In this document: positions 32,698 through 44,508 of the stretch, in pieces
Layout of the letters: each line of letters starts with the position of its first letter
How positions within the stretch are numbered: position 1 is the first letter of the stretch
From: Asterella californica
Lineage: Eukaryota; Streptophyta; Marchantiopsida; Marchantiales; Aytoniaceae
Reading direction: 5' to 3'
Assembly: GCA_036924285.1 (NCBI GenBank)
Contig: JAYKYS010000001.1
Location: forward strand, 14,347,501-14,411,500
DNA length: 64,000 bases
Made by a program: the position numbers and the translations under genes
Notes under the pieces: generated by a model
Database searches by the model: none
Seen by the model: the letters and a program-made list of their open reading frames with translations, nothing else
Told to the model about the DNA's origin: nothing

Positions 32698-35600
32698 TCA
32701 TTGCCTCCTAGCCAGCAGCCCGCGTTGGGCCTCGCCCAGCGTGTGCATAGCCTTGGACCAGGCGCTTTTCTTTTCCTTGCTTGCATTTTCCTTCAGCTCG
32801 GCCCAAAGAGTTTTCGCCACTTCAGCCAGCACCCTCGCTGCCAGGCGGTTCGATCTGCTCCCTCTGAATACCCAATCCGTCCTCTCCTTCCAAACAGCTT
32901 GGGTATGTTCCACCAGTATGTACATGAGAGCCGGGTTATGATTTCTCAATGATAGAGCCCTATCAATCGTGGTGAGGAGGCTGCTGCCTTCCTCGTAGTC
33001 CAGTTTGCAACTAGGGTCAGCCAGATTAAGCCTCCTCCATCTTTCTTTGCTCGATGTGCACTCCCAGAAGCAATGTTCAATTGTTTCGTCCTCATTGCAT
33101 CCCTTCGGGCACTTCCCGTCGCCGACCTTCATCTGTTGGGCTCGGCGGCAGGTGAAGAAACCCCGGTTCAGCAATCTCCACATCCAGATATTGTCTCTCA
33201 GCGCACCCCCTTTTTGCCACACCCCCTTCCATCGCTCTTCCCACTTCTGTCCAGTGTCCTGTGTTCCCCATCGTGAGCTGAGAGCATCAAAGGAGGGAGG
33301 GGGCGGAGCAAGTAGCTCCTTCCAGATTCGCAGTTCCAACTTCCACCCCTTCGTGGACTCTCTGTCCCAGGACCAATTTCCATTGTCCTGTAGGTCCCCT
33401 TGGATCACCTGGACCTCACCTGCCCACCTTGTAAGCCTTCCAAGATTCTGGTTCTCTGTCGGATCGGGGCTCAACCCCGAGTGCCCTAAGGAGGCCCCCC
33501 TCATGGATTCCCGAAGATCTTTCAGCTTTAATGCATTCAGGGTGGTCAGGTTCTCTCTCTTGAAGTTAACTAGAACCTCTCTCTTCCCCTGCTCATCGAG
33601 TTGGCTGTTCTTCATCCACAGTTCTAGCGTCAGAGAAGCGGAAACTGTCCCCGGTAGCTGCACCCCACCCCCATCAAACTTGAGCTTCTTGGCCACGACC
33701 TTCCAGCATTTCAGCATATTATTTAACGTTGGTAGCTTTCTAACTCGGATCCCCGGGTCCATCAGCAAACACTCCTCCGGGGTCCACCCCACCTTCCTCT
33801 TCTTCCTTTTGTCCTCTTTTATGGCGTCTTTGATGCCCCATTTCGCTATGCTTACCCATTCCTGATTACCTCCATCTATTAGCTTGGAGATGTACTTTAT
33901 CTTAAGTGCCTGAGCAACCGTCTTAAATGAGGGGATCCCTAGACCCCTTTCCCCCTTAGGTCTAGTGAGCACTTCCCAGACGATCAACGCAGTCTTTGGG
34001 TTGCCGTTCTCTCCTTTATCCCACAGGAACACTGTGCACACTTCCTCCATCCTTTTAAACCCCGAATTCGTGCAGTCCGCGTCCATAAGCTGATACACCG
34101 GTAAAGATCGGAGGACATGGGTCAGGAGGACTACTTTACTTGGCCACGATAAAAGCCGGTTAGACCAGTGCTGGAGCTTACCTTGCAAGCTTCCCGAGAT
34201 CATCTCCTCTATCTGAGTTTCGGACAGGTCCCTTCCAATCCAAGCCCCCAGATACTTTATCATTTGCCCTGGTTTGGCTATTATGCATCCGGAGTCCTCC
34301 AGCCAGCTCGGGATGACCTCCATTCCCATCGAGATGATAACTGATTTGCCCAGATTAAGGGAGGCTCCTGAAATATCTTCGTACTTATGTATAAGTGTCT
34401 GCGTCGCTTGGAAGCACCCTTCAGTTCCCTCGATAACGAGCCCGGTATCATCGGCAAATAGCTGATGCAGAAGTTGCATTCCCTCCTCCGTACTTAACCC
34501 TTCTATTCGGCCTTCCCTTCTTTCTAGGTTTATCATGTCCATCAAGGGCTGAGTGGCAATCGCAAAGAGAAAGGGCGCTATCGGGCACCCCTGCCGGACC
34601 CCTCTACCAAGATGGATTTTCTCGGTGAACCCCCCGTTTATATGTACTTTAGACGAACCCCCCTCCGTCAGCCCTTTCACCAGGCCTACAAAGTGTTCGT
34701 CGAAGTTCATGTTCTCCATGACCTCCCACAGGTACTCTTGAGACACCCGATCGTAAGCCTTAGCGAAGTCGATTTTGAGGAAGAGCGACGGCCACCCCTT
34801 GTTGTCCGCCATTTCCTGTCCCCATTTGAAACTAAGGATGTTATCGTATATGTCTCTTCTCTTAATAAACCCCGTTTGTTGCTCGTCTACCACGTTGCCT
34901 ACCACCGCTTTCAGTCTCTCCGCTAGCAGCTTGCCAAGCACCTTGCAGGTCGCAGTAAGCAGCGTAATCGGTCTCCAGTTCCCCAGCTCCGCTCTGTCCC
35001 CTCCTTTGAGGATAAGCTTGATTACCCCCTGTAACGTCTTGCCATCAATCCTTCTCGTGTGCCAAAATGATCCAATCATTTCCATGCACAGTTCCTTGAT
35101 GAAAGACCAACACGTCTGTAGCATCTAGTAGGTGACTCCATCGATTCCTGGAGACTTTTCTTTAGGGAAGTCCATCACCAGACTCTCGATCTCCTCCAGA
35201 GATGGCGGTGCCACTAATTTGGTATTCTCGGCCTCGGTCACCCGTTTCGAGATGAGACCCATCACCTTTTCTCTCTCTGTTCGATTGGCTGTAACTGTCA
35301 GGTCTTCGCTGTAGAGTTCCTTGTAGAACCTGTGAATTCTTTGTAGAATCTCATCGTGATCCTCCGTGGTCTGACCACTTTCTGTGTTAATTCGTTTCAT
35401 CGTCTCTCTCGCCTGCTTGGCTTTGAGCTGCGCAAAGAAATATCGGGAGGGCACCTCATCCTCTTGGAGCCACCTAACCCGGCTCCTCTTCCTCCAGAGG
35501 ATGGCGTCTTGGTGCTCCCTCTTTCTCACCTTGCCCTCCACTTCCTGTAGGCGACTTTTTAGATCCTCGTTATCGTCTTTCTCCGCCTCTATTCTCAGTC

Positions 35601-36375
35601 TTTGTAGCTCCGCCTCCATCTCAACCCTGTTAGGTGTTATTTGTGCCGTCTTCCTCCTTTCTTCCATCAGAATTCATCTCACTTCCCCCACCCCACCGCC
35701 CATTTAACCCGAGGGTCTCCTTCAGTCCTCTGCTGCTCTCGCCAGACCATTTCCACCCTCGCCTTAATTCTTGGATTTTTGAGCATCTCTGCGTCCATTT
35801 TGAAGTACGTGACCTTCTTTATTTCCGTACTTACTTCCTCCTCCCTGAGCTTAATGTTAACCGTAACGGGGATATGGTCCGAAAGCGTCTGTGTCTCGTC
35901 GTGCTCGATGTCTGCCACTCCCGCACACCACTCAGCTCGGTTGTTTAGGTAGCACCTATCTAACCTTGCCTGGTCAAGTCTCTCTCCCGACACAACCTGT
36001 CTCGTGAAAGCGGGGCCACTCCTACTTTGGGCATAGAACATGGCGTCCACCAAGTCTGACTGTAGAAGTGTGTTCTTCCGAAGTCTCAGTTCACTTCCGT
36101 GAAGTAAGGGGGAGGGGCCAATACTATCGTCCGGTAATTCAACCATGTTCCAATCTCCCAGGATGATCCACCTTCCATCCTTCGTGCGTGTGCCCAACCA
36201 GTCCCACAATTGACGCCTCCCTTCCCTTCTATTAGGTGCGTAGATTGAGACAACCCCTATAGGACCAACCCCGGAGTCCACGATGCACCACGCAACCGAG
36301 CCGTCCCCTTTCACCCCGTGCTCCTTAATCGTCAGATGGTCGCCGATGAGAAGCGCTGCTCCTCCTCTCCCTCCA
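32698..36375 (-). pseudogene. LINE ORF2: endonuclease, reverse transcriptase, C-terminal Cys region
   Basis: Read on the minus strand. The APE-type endonuclease fragment (36375-35680) has VSIYAPN, LGDWN, LDRCYL and SDHIPV, so its N-terminal catalytic part is lost. A Lys/Glu-rich linker follows (35667-35128). After TAG at 35125-35127 the RT frame 35124-32698 (808 codons) carries NWRPITLL (49-56), DFAKAYD (119-125), GVRQGCP (175-181) and FADD (223-226). The C-terminal CPKGCNEDETIEHCFWEC is the zf-RVT-like Cys/His region. Two lesions are visible: a frame change near 35690 in a G-rich run, and the amber codon at 35125, both frames otherwise long and open. The copy is therefore fairly young but inactive. 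Confidence 0.92.
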
Positions 36376-36389
36376 CAAATTTACCTCAA
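36376..36389. repeat. LINE target site duplication, right copy
   Basis: Exact match to 31868-31881, directly beyond the truncated 5' end of the element. Confidence 0.92.
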
Positions 36390-39300
36390 TGACTCCTTTC
36401 GAAGGTGCCATTAAAACATCATTGTTGAACTCAGTCATCATTCTCCCTCTAATAATCAGGAACTGAAATCACAATACGTTCCATCTCGACATGCTTGTAA
36501 CCACAGACTTTTTTATCGCTGCATTCTCCCCATCTGATCTATCATTTCTTCTTCTAGACAATGTTACCTTCTTGGTGTAGATCAAAATCTACCCAATCGT
36601 TCTACATAATACATAAAATAGTCGCTAACAACAACCAGGTATTTGCTAATGGGTTATTATTTTGAAGTCACTCAACTTTACATAACATGGAGGATAAGAA
36701 AAGTGTTACATTCTAAAATATCATGATTTTCAGAATTTTTATAACAAGTCTTAAAAACTGTAATTAACGTAATTTGATGTACAATGTTACAGATTCACGA
36801 CAAGACCACAAATATGATGACCAACCAAATAAGTCAAGCAATTTAAATTTTTGACAAGTCAAGAAATAACTATCAATAGATATCTAAAATTTTGTATTCT
36901 CATTCTAATATTGGATACTCAATCTTACATAAAAAAATGTTCGTCATAAAGAGTTCAGAAAAATAATTATAGTCAAGAGAAGAGCAATCCACAAACTCCA
37001 AAGGCTACGTCCCTTGAATACAGAGAAGTCTATGAGTTACACGGACTTCACTCCTCTAATCTTGAAGAGCTCATGAATTGCAAGAACTACATCATTCGTG
37101 CAAAGTAGTCCATGAACTTCATAGACTACACTGCTGTGATGTAGTGTAGCATATGAACTTCATGGACTATATACTCTTTTGATTCATAGTTGATCAATAA
37201 CTTCAAGACCTATATGCGTTTGGTGCGGAGCAATCCATGAAATGGACTGCACTCCATCAGTGTGGAACAATCTATAGTTTATATCTATTTAGTGTAGATT
37301 TGTCCTTCAAATTCATGCACGGCTTATAGTCGAGAAAGTAAATGCGCATGAATCCCAAAAGCTGAATAATTTCTAAAATAGTGACTTTGAAGTCCTCTCA
37401 CTGTCCTAAACAAAAAGTGGAAAATTTATCATTAATTAACACTTTACATGAATTCTGTCATTTGTGTGGAGATTATTAAACAATGATTTACCCTGAAGTA
37501 CACAAAAAATAAAAGAAAAAGTTTGAACATACCATTCATGGAAAATCATTTAATACTGGACTGGATCTCAAAATATGAAGATTATAAAAGAGCCGCTCAC
37601 AACATTAACACATAAGTACAGCTAAACTCATTTGCAAATCCATGTCTTAAGAACCTTTATAGATGTTGATTAAAAACATAAAAACTTCACGTGTGATATA
37701 TTCTTGTCACTTGTGATTAGTGAACTGTGAGCCGGTCTGTCTCTCATCCAAGGGTATCTCAAATGACTAGGATTACTCATGCACCATAATTACAAAGATT
37801 CAGTTACACCCATACTCACTTCACCTCAACTCTCTTAGTACGATCACATCGTTCCTCCTAATATCATCCCTACAAATAAGTTCTAATACAACTCTCAACA
37901 TCGCATCGCATAATACTCAAGGACTCCCAAGGTCTCCAATGCTCACTTTACTCATAGATAAGAAAATGAGAGTATCTTCCATCCTCTCACTTCTTCCTTA
38001 TATACTCCACAATTTCTTATCGTGGTAACTTTCACTAAGTTACTTTACCTCATGATAAGTATAAAATCCAAAATAATAAAACTTCTAAAGGCTACTAAGA
38101 CTTAAGAATAACACACACATTACTTATTCTACTGTACTAAAGTAAGAGATTCTCCTACTTTAGCTTTTCTAAAGTGTTAACTTTTCATACTATCCAATAG
38201 GAAGACGACAACAAACTAACACGTCTTTTGAGGAGCATCTTCAAATATTTGTGCATGACTTTTCATCATGCATCCAGTCAATGATGGTCAATAAACTTAC
38301 ATACTTTTGGGAAGCATATTTGGAGCTTTGCACTTGTCACGTAATGCCATAGTGAAACTTCTAATAGTTTCCTCGACTTAGTTATAACTATCTCAACTAG
38401 TTATGACTAGTTTTGGTAACTCTAGATTTGGATCTTCTAACTAGAGTAACCTATAAGATAGTCATACCTAACGAATGCAATATAAACAACACATAAATTA
38501 TATGATACTTGTGGTGTGACAGAACCATACGAGATATTGTTCAAATATACTTGCTACAAGAAAAAATGATTCTTGTCATAAGTGATGAATTTATTGCATG
38601 AAGAATCATAGCACAAATAGAAAAGTCATGAAATACAAACACACTTCAACAGAAAATCAATTGTATTAAAGTACAAATAGTAATGTGTGGAGTCATTGAC
38701 ACTAGAAAGCATGAGCAGCACACTCGTTGTGATGTTGTGCTATCTCAAGTCTAGTCTCAGTTTCAACAAAATGTGAAGAAATGATCAATGACGAGAAAAA
38801 TACAAGTGGTTACAATCTTTAATTGTGTTTTTGAAGGTCAAAATGAATTTACAAATTGACATATAGAGCGATTTTCAATAGATTCGGAACACTCTTGGAT
38901 CAATTTTGAGGATGCAACCCGTGAACCTCAAGGAGTGCAAGTCGATTTGACATGTGCAATCCATGAAATTCATGGGATACACCCTCCTAACTCTGAATAA
39001 GATGCTCCGAATCAATTGAAAATCACCCTGGTGGTAAATTTGAGCATTCTGCACAAGATAGTCTCATAAGGATTGATCGATTTGAGCTAAAAAGATCATC
39101 TTGACTTCCAAAAATGTGATCAAAGATTTTAGAGATAAATATAATTTATTTACTATTGTTCTTCATTTGTGGATGAAACTAAGACAATTTTTTACTTACA
39201 ACAAGATCACATTAAAGATTCATCACTAACGATATATTACAAAAAACTACTAGTAGCATTAAAGATGCGTCAATGAACCAATTATTCATAGTTTTGGTAA

Positions 39301-39440
39301 AAGATGATAAATCATTTTAAGTTTATAAAGTGTTACGAATAATCACCCGTGACAAGAAAGAAGAACCAAGTTAGGTCTTAATCTAACATATGTCACATAG
39401 TCGTCTGATCCTTACATCAACATAAGTAAAAACTTTATGA
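36390..39440. other. AT-rich spacer with degenerate repeated words
   Basis: No gene is supported. Minus-strand text immediately flanking the LINE (36390-36600 and 31560-31867) looks protein-like if the LINE is removed, but no family is recognised. Between 37030 and 37330 the word CATGAACTTCATGGACTA and variants recur several times, and related words occur near 930-955 and 38930-38990. Confidence 0.35.
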
Positions 39441-39444
39441 AGAA

Positions 39445-40155
39445 ATGAAAAGTTTTGGGGGGAAGGGAAGACCAACTCTCTACAAGCAAGAGGAATTAGT
39501 GTGGTATAAACTAATTCAGAAACGACTCAATTATTCAAGTATCGGTGTAGTTGTATTTGTCTTTTTTTGTCTCAATGGGGTTTGTTGTTATGTATGCAGC
39601 AGTTCACACAAAGTGACACAAGTGATGAGGGTGATCATAACCAACGAACCTTAACGAGGGAACAACGATACACAACGGCAGATATTTCACAGCCGGGTAA
39701 AATGAGAATTAAAATTTCAAACAGGAAGAAGGTTTATATGGGTCATTGGGTCAGAATTGGCCTGGTCGCATTTAGTGCTGGAGTTGGGTGGAATATTCGT
39801 GATTGTTCGGATAGAGATTTATGTGAATTTTTTCTCTCTTGCAATTGAAACTTCTGTATATTCATCTAAAGTTTATTTATCTGTTGAATTTGATAGCACG
39901 GATACAAATGGAAAAAATCAGAAAGAATACTCATTGGTTAAGATGGTACGTCATTTATGTGCAGCAAGAGGATCAGTATAACGTCGCAAAAATCGTTAAC
40001 GGATATTTTGCAAAAGATAGTCAAGACATTTTCTCCATTGGTTAAGAGAAATTATCCATGGTCATTAACAGAAATGGTCCATTTGTGAATCAGCTCGCGG
40101 AGGCTTAGTGACTCCTTGCTTGAAAAAGTTATGCAACTTACTAGACATAGTTAGT
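39445..40155 (+). pseudogene. mobile-element gene remnant with coiled-coil tail, copy 1
   Basis: Several overlapping short plus-strand frames occur. The last 150 bases (about 39990-40152) align by eye with 60820-60980, sharing a CAGCTC..GGAG..T.GTG.CTCCTT.CTTGA.AA segment and a TAGACATAG end. The family is not recognised; the corresponding tail in the other copy is a Leu/Lys/Arg coiled coil. The frame is broken here by TAG. Confidence 0.45.
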
Positions 40156-40612
40156 GTTCCAAGGGTTCTTGTCTATCCATGGTACTCTCCATGGTTTCAT
40201 GTTATAGTTATTTTCTCTCTTTCCATTTTAGTGCTAGGTAGGTACAGCAATCACACCCTTTGTATTATTATTATACTTCAGTCATTTTTAAGGCAAGTAT
40301 AGAAAAATGAAGCTATGTTGTAGTGATATGTCTTCTCCGTCTCTGCCTGAACGACCAAGTTCCAGAAAATGGCGAGTTAGAAAGTCCTTATAATTCTTCT
40401 GAAAATTTCAGTTTTCCTTTCCCAGTGGTCTGAAATTTTGGGTGCTATGTTCGTTATTCTTTTATGCCCTTGTAACCTACAAAGACGTCTTTATATAGAA
40501 AACTAACTCCGTTCAAAAGATTCCGTTCCCTCAAAAGATGTCGTTACAACGAAAGTGTTACATCGTCACATAAAAAACACACTGTAGTGGTGATTTGAAT
40601 TGCCAGATTAGT

Positions 40613-41130
40613 CTACGTGGCAAGCGCCGCTGCCACCACGAGATGCGGAGGAGGGAGGCGAAGAAGGAAGAGTGGGAGCGACACGAGAGGCCTCGAAGCT
40701 CGAGTCAGCTGCGGAGAAGTGGGCCCTAGTAGTGGAATTTCTTCACATGAAGGGAATTGTGGATAGGGATACTGGACAGTGCAGAGGAAAAGTGAGATGG
40801 CGGCGTCTGTTGTCAGGTTTTGAGGCAATTAGGGATTGGCGTGAAATAGTTCCTAGTATGAAGGATGTATTCATCTCTAACCCAAGCAGAGAAAAGAGTC
40901 CAAGAAATTACCCGCTTGTTTCGATCAACAGGTATTAGAAACACTCCAGGGAATGAAACCTCCTTCTTGCTTGCTTTTGTCATGATAGTTCGCTTACTAC
41001 GGAACCTCCGGATCCTCATCGAGAGGAAGAGAATGTCGGCCAGTTGGAGCACGACCTCCAGGTTGCTACGGAGAGAACTTCCGCTCTCCATGAAATCAAA
41101 GAGTCTTAGGTGCCGAGCGTCATAAGCATG
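40613..41130 (+). pseudogene. trihelix (SANT/Myb-like) DNA-binding domain pseudogene
   Basis: The plus-strand frame from 40672 reads KWALVVEFLHMKGIVDRDTGQCRGKVRWRRLLSGFEAIRDW, which follows the trihelix pattern: Trp in helix 1, Arg-Asp-x-x-x-Cys turn, Lys-x-x-Trp helix 2, and IRDW in helix 3. A Val is inserted next to the conserved KW. Downstream, other frames continue with SSLTQAEKR and PACFDQQVLETLQG, typical of the segment after the domain, so at least one frameshift is present. No ATG precedes the domain in frame. Most likely a decayed transcription factor copy or mobile-element SANT protein. Confidence 0.65.
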
Positions 41131-44100
41131 GACAAGCGAAGAGATAAAGGGCACGCAAAGTCGTTAGAGTTTGAGAGACAGTGTAACAATGAAAAGCGTG
41201 GCCTAGGACAGCTCGCGAGGACTTTCGCGAGGACTTTGTGGAGAAGATGTTACTTACATTGCCAGCACCTCCATTCTCCGGTGTAATCTAGTGACAAATT
41301 CGTACATACGACACATTTATACAAACCCAAAAAGCTGATCTCGATGGCCTATCTTACTTACTTCAAAAGTAGACACTAAACAAGAGAATCAGGACCAGTC
41401 TCAAACTGGCATAGACAGTGATCCAGGGAACACTCCATTGCTAAGGTGGGGGTGTACAGTTTCAACTAGGGATCAGGGGCTGAGAAGTTTAGCAGAGCTG
41501 AACAATCCAAGCTGTATCGTCCAAGCTGTAGCAGTCGATATAGATATACCAATCTCCGCTCTGATCTCTACCCCTATCAGACACCCAGATCGGATGCAAA
41601 TACTCACTGGAAAAGAATCTTTGAAATGAAACGTCCATCCTCCGGGTTTTGCTTGCATCACCTCTTTGCTGTTCCAACCAAATCTGAGATCATGATTCTA
41701 CTCCTGCCGTTCTGTATAAAAGAATAGGTCGCCTAGATTATAGTTATGTTCTGGATGTGAAATTACACTATTGCCTATGGGTAAGAGCTGAGAGGTTATT
41801 ACGGAGAACGACCTCTCGAGAGAGAACCACTGATTAGTGTGAACAAGTGCTTCCAGGATTAGTGCAGGGGGCGTTGGCAGTACATTGTTGTAGGGAAGGC
41901 TAATCATCCGGACAATATTTGGCCTCACTGGACTGCTATTACAGTACTTTACGTTGTTGGGGTATGAGCCAACATCAGAATTCGATTTTGGTACAGCTCT
42001 TTGGGCTACTAAATAAGCACAGCTAAGTACATAGCGAGCCAACCATCCTCTGATCTGCTCTTACGTGACGAGAGACAGACTAACGCAGGTATTGCAGTGA
42101 TGGTACAGGCGGTCGTTTGGTGCCAAACAGAAACCTGCGATGAGAATCATTCTGTGGCCATTGGTCAATTTAGAGGAGACGTCCAGGAACACTTCTCAAG
42201 GTAAGAAATTAGTACCGCGCGCAGTAAGAAGAAAAAGTTTGCTTTAATTTTCTAAATGCTCTAAATTTGCAAGCACAGTACAACTCGAGGCGTCAGAGCT
42301 CGGTAGTGGCAGCAAAAGGACCAGCTTGTGTCATTTCCTCACGTCAGCTCGTAAACATTTCGTCAGTACTTCCTTCATTTGACTCACTTGAAACTCTGTT
42401 CGGGGGCTTGCATGAAGACCTACAGTCACACTTTGATCGTGCAATTTGTGGCTCGACCGCGGCGGCAGGGATCATCAGCGATGAAGTGATCAACTTCACA
42501 CTCCGTCCTCTCGCTCACAAACCGGCGCTTGTAATTGTCTAAAGAGAGATTGGTTTCCGTATACCTGCTTCTCGACTTGTACTGAAGGAGAGCCCGGGCA
42601 AAGATGGTCATGGTGGTACTCACGGTGCGGTCCGGGCGAAGGTGGAGCCGGACCGTCGAGTTTAAGCCGGACATGTCTATCTAACGACCCTCGTTGTCAG
42701 GTAGATGAGCCCTCGTTGAGGAAGTTAGTACCAGACTAGCTCAGCCAATGCCACCCATTCCGTCTCCGTTACTTACTGGCGCACGACGCTCACCGTGCCT
42801 GTGAGAAAACGAATCAGCCTTTGGCTTGGTTACTGGCCCCTCAGAACGAATTACTTGTCACTTGTTATAACTATCACCAGTCGTCCTTGCCATGTGCGAC
42901 GTGTGCAAGAAGTGCACTACGAGCAGCCGTGACAAGGCCACACGCTCCCGGTTGCAGGCAAGTGTCTACAGACTCGAGCTTCCCTCGAGAATTACAGCCC
43001 TAATCACCATCTACGCACTCCGTAGGAGGTGTATGGTGTGTGCCTAAGTTGATTCCGCTGCCCGCACGGGCAGAACTGACTGGAGTTGCAGAGGAGCGTA
43101 CGTTTCATACATCCCTCCTCCCTGAGCCCTCCTGTATACGTGCAATTATCATGCTACAGCAAATTAATTAGGCTCAAATATGAAGGCATTGCGTGATTTG
43201 CTGCCATGTACTTATATTGCGGATGGCAGAGAAATCACCTGAATATCTCGTCATAGTAAAGGTCATAAGTTTCTAAACTCAGACTAATTATATCAGCTGC
43301 ATACCAAAACAAAAGGAAAGACTGCTAAACGAGCAAGCCCTAAAGCGGAGAAGGGTTCCTAGGCACAGTTTGTGATTACAGAGTCAGTGTCACAGATCTA
43401 GTCTCAGACCTGTATTTAGTGAAGCAAGACACGACCTGATACGTGGAGAGAAGGTGTAACTTTCGTGTGCCTTGCGACTTGGCTACTTCCGAAGATACGC
43501 GACAGGCAAAGATGCTGATGTCCGAAAGCCAATCTTTGCGCTTCAGCGTCCGCATGCGTACAGTAAGGGTACCTAGATGGTGCAGAATTTTCTCTCAAAC
43601 TACTAGAACATCGAACATCCACGTTTACCATCTCCTATCACCACCTAAGACGTGAAGGGGGTTAGAAATCCGCAGAGCGTAGTGTACCGCAGTCCCGAAT
43701 CTAATCTCAAATCAAGGATAGAAGGCCATCTACTGATGTCATTCCTCCGTGTTCTAGGTGAAGACGAAGCCGAAGTGGCAGCACTGGAGTTGCTTACAAA
43801 CGATCTTCTTTGAGGAGCTGACTCACCTACTACACTAGTATGAGTAGCATCCACCATTTTTTTCTGATCCTTGGAGGTGACTTGTGAACAAAACCACTCC
43901 AAGACTTACCGCCATGTACTGCATGAGGTTCACAACATGGAAAAACTCACGTGAACCAAAGCGTAGGCTAGGGCTACGCTTCACTGAGACAGAAACGTAG
44001 AATGGTAAAATCTGAAAGTCAGGGTCTTTAGAAACTGATCTTTACAAGGGGTCCAAAGAGGAGGCCCGTCCTCGTCATCACTGGCTGATGTGAAAACAAC

Positions 44101-44508
44101 ACTGCAGAATTCGACCGAGAGGCAAGAAACAGCTCCTCTTCCTGTGGCATATCCTCCTATGTGTCCTTTGACGGAACAAACTCCCGCCCTTCTTCACTGC
44201 AGAGTGAATCAAAATTGGTCAATTCTTCACAGTTCCGGTTGGATAGCCCGCCTTCTCAACTCGCTACGTACTTATCTACAACACAGGTCACTCCAAAAAC
44301 CATGACCTGAAGGTTTGCAACGGTCGATTCGCAGTCACGCACCACTCCTGCTACGTTAAAGGGACGCGAAGCTGGATGAGAGACGTCACCAAATATTCTT
44401 ACCACATATTTACAATGTCCAATGTTAGGACTCGCTGTCGAAGACAAAGGGTGAGGCCACCTATCTGCCAACCTACCTATCTACTGTAACTGATTCAACA
44501 TTTTTACG
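41131..44508. other. intergenic region downstream of methionine gamma-lyase
   Basis: The region is of medium GC, unlike the AT-rich mobile-element DNA. It has short frames on both strands, none with a recognisable family or an ATG start in good context. It may hold the 3' untranslated region of the lyase near 44300-44508 and unrecognised non-coding transcripts. Confidence 0.4.

Larger units (their letters stand above)
31882..36375 (-). mobile_element. L1-type LINE, 5'-truncated
   Basis: A 4.5-kb minus-strand element has the poly(A) end at 31883-31904 (T-rich on the plus strand), a 3' untranslated region, a broken ORF2 (endonuclease, RT and C-terminal zinc-binding region), and an abrupt 5' end at 36375. 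It is bracketed by a perfect 14-bp target duplication, as expected of target-primed reverse transcription. ORF1 and the first part of the endonuclease are missing. GC content is clearly higher than the surroundings. Confidence 0.93.

Noticed and set aside
32683..33865. Long plus-strand open frames opposite the LINE
   Set aside because: They are antisense to the RT frame, Ser/Pro/Leu-rich as expected from the complement, and have no motif.
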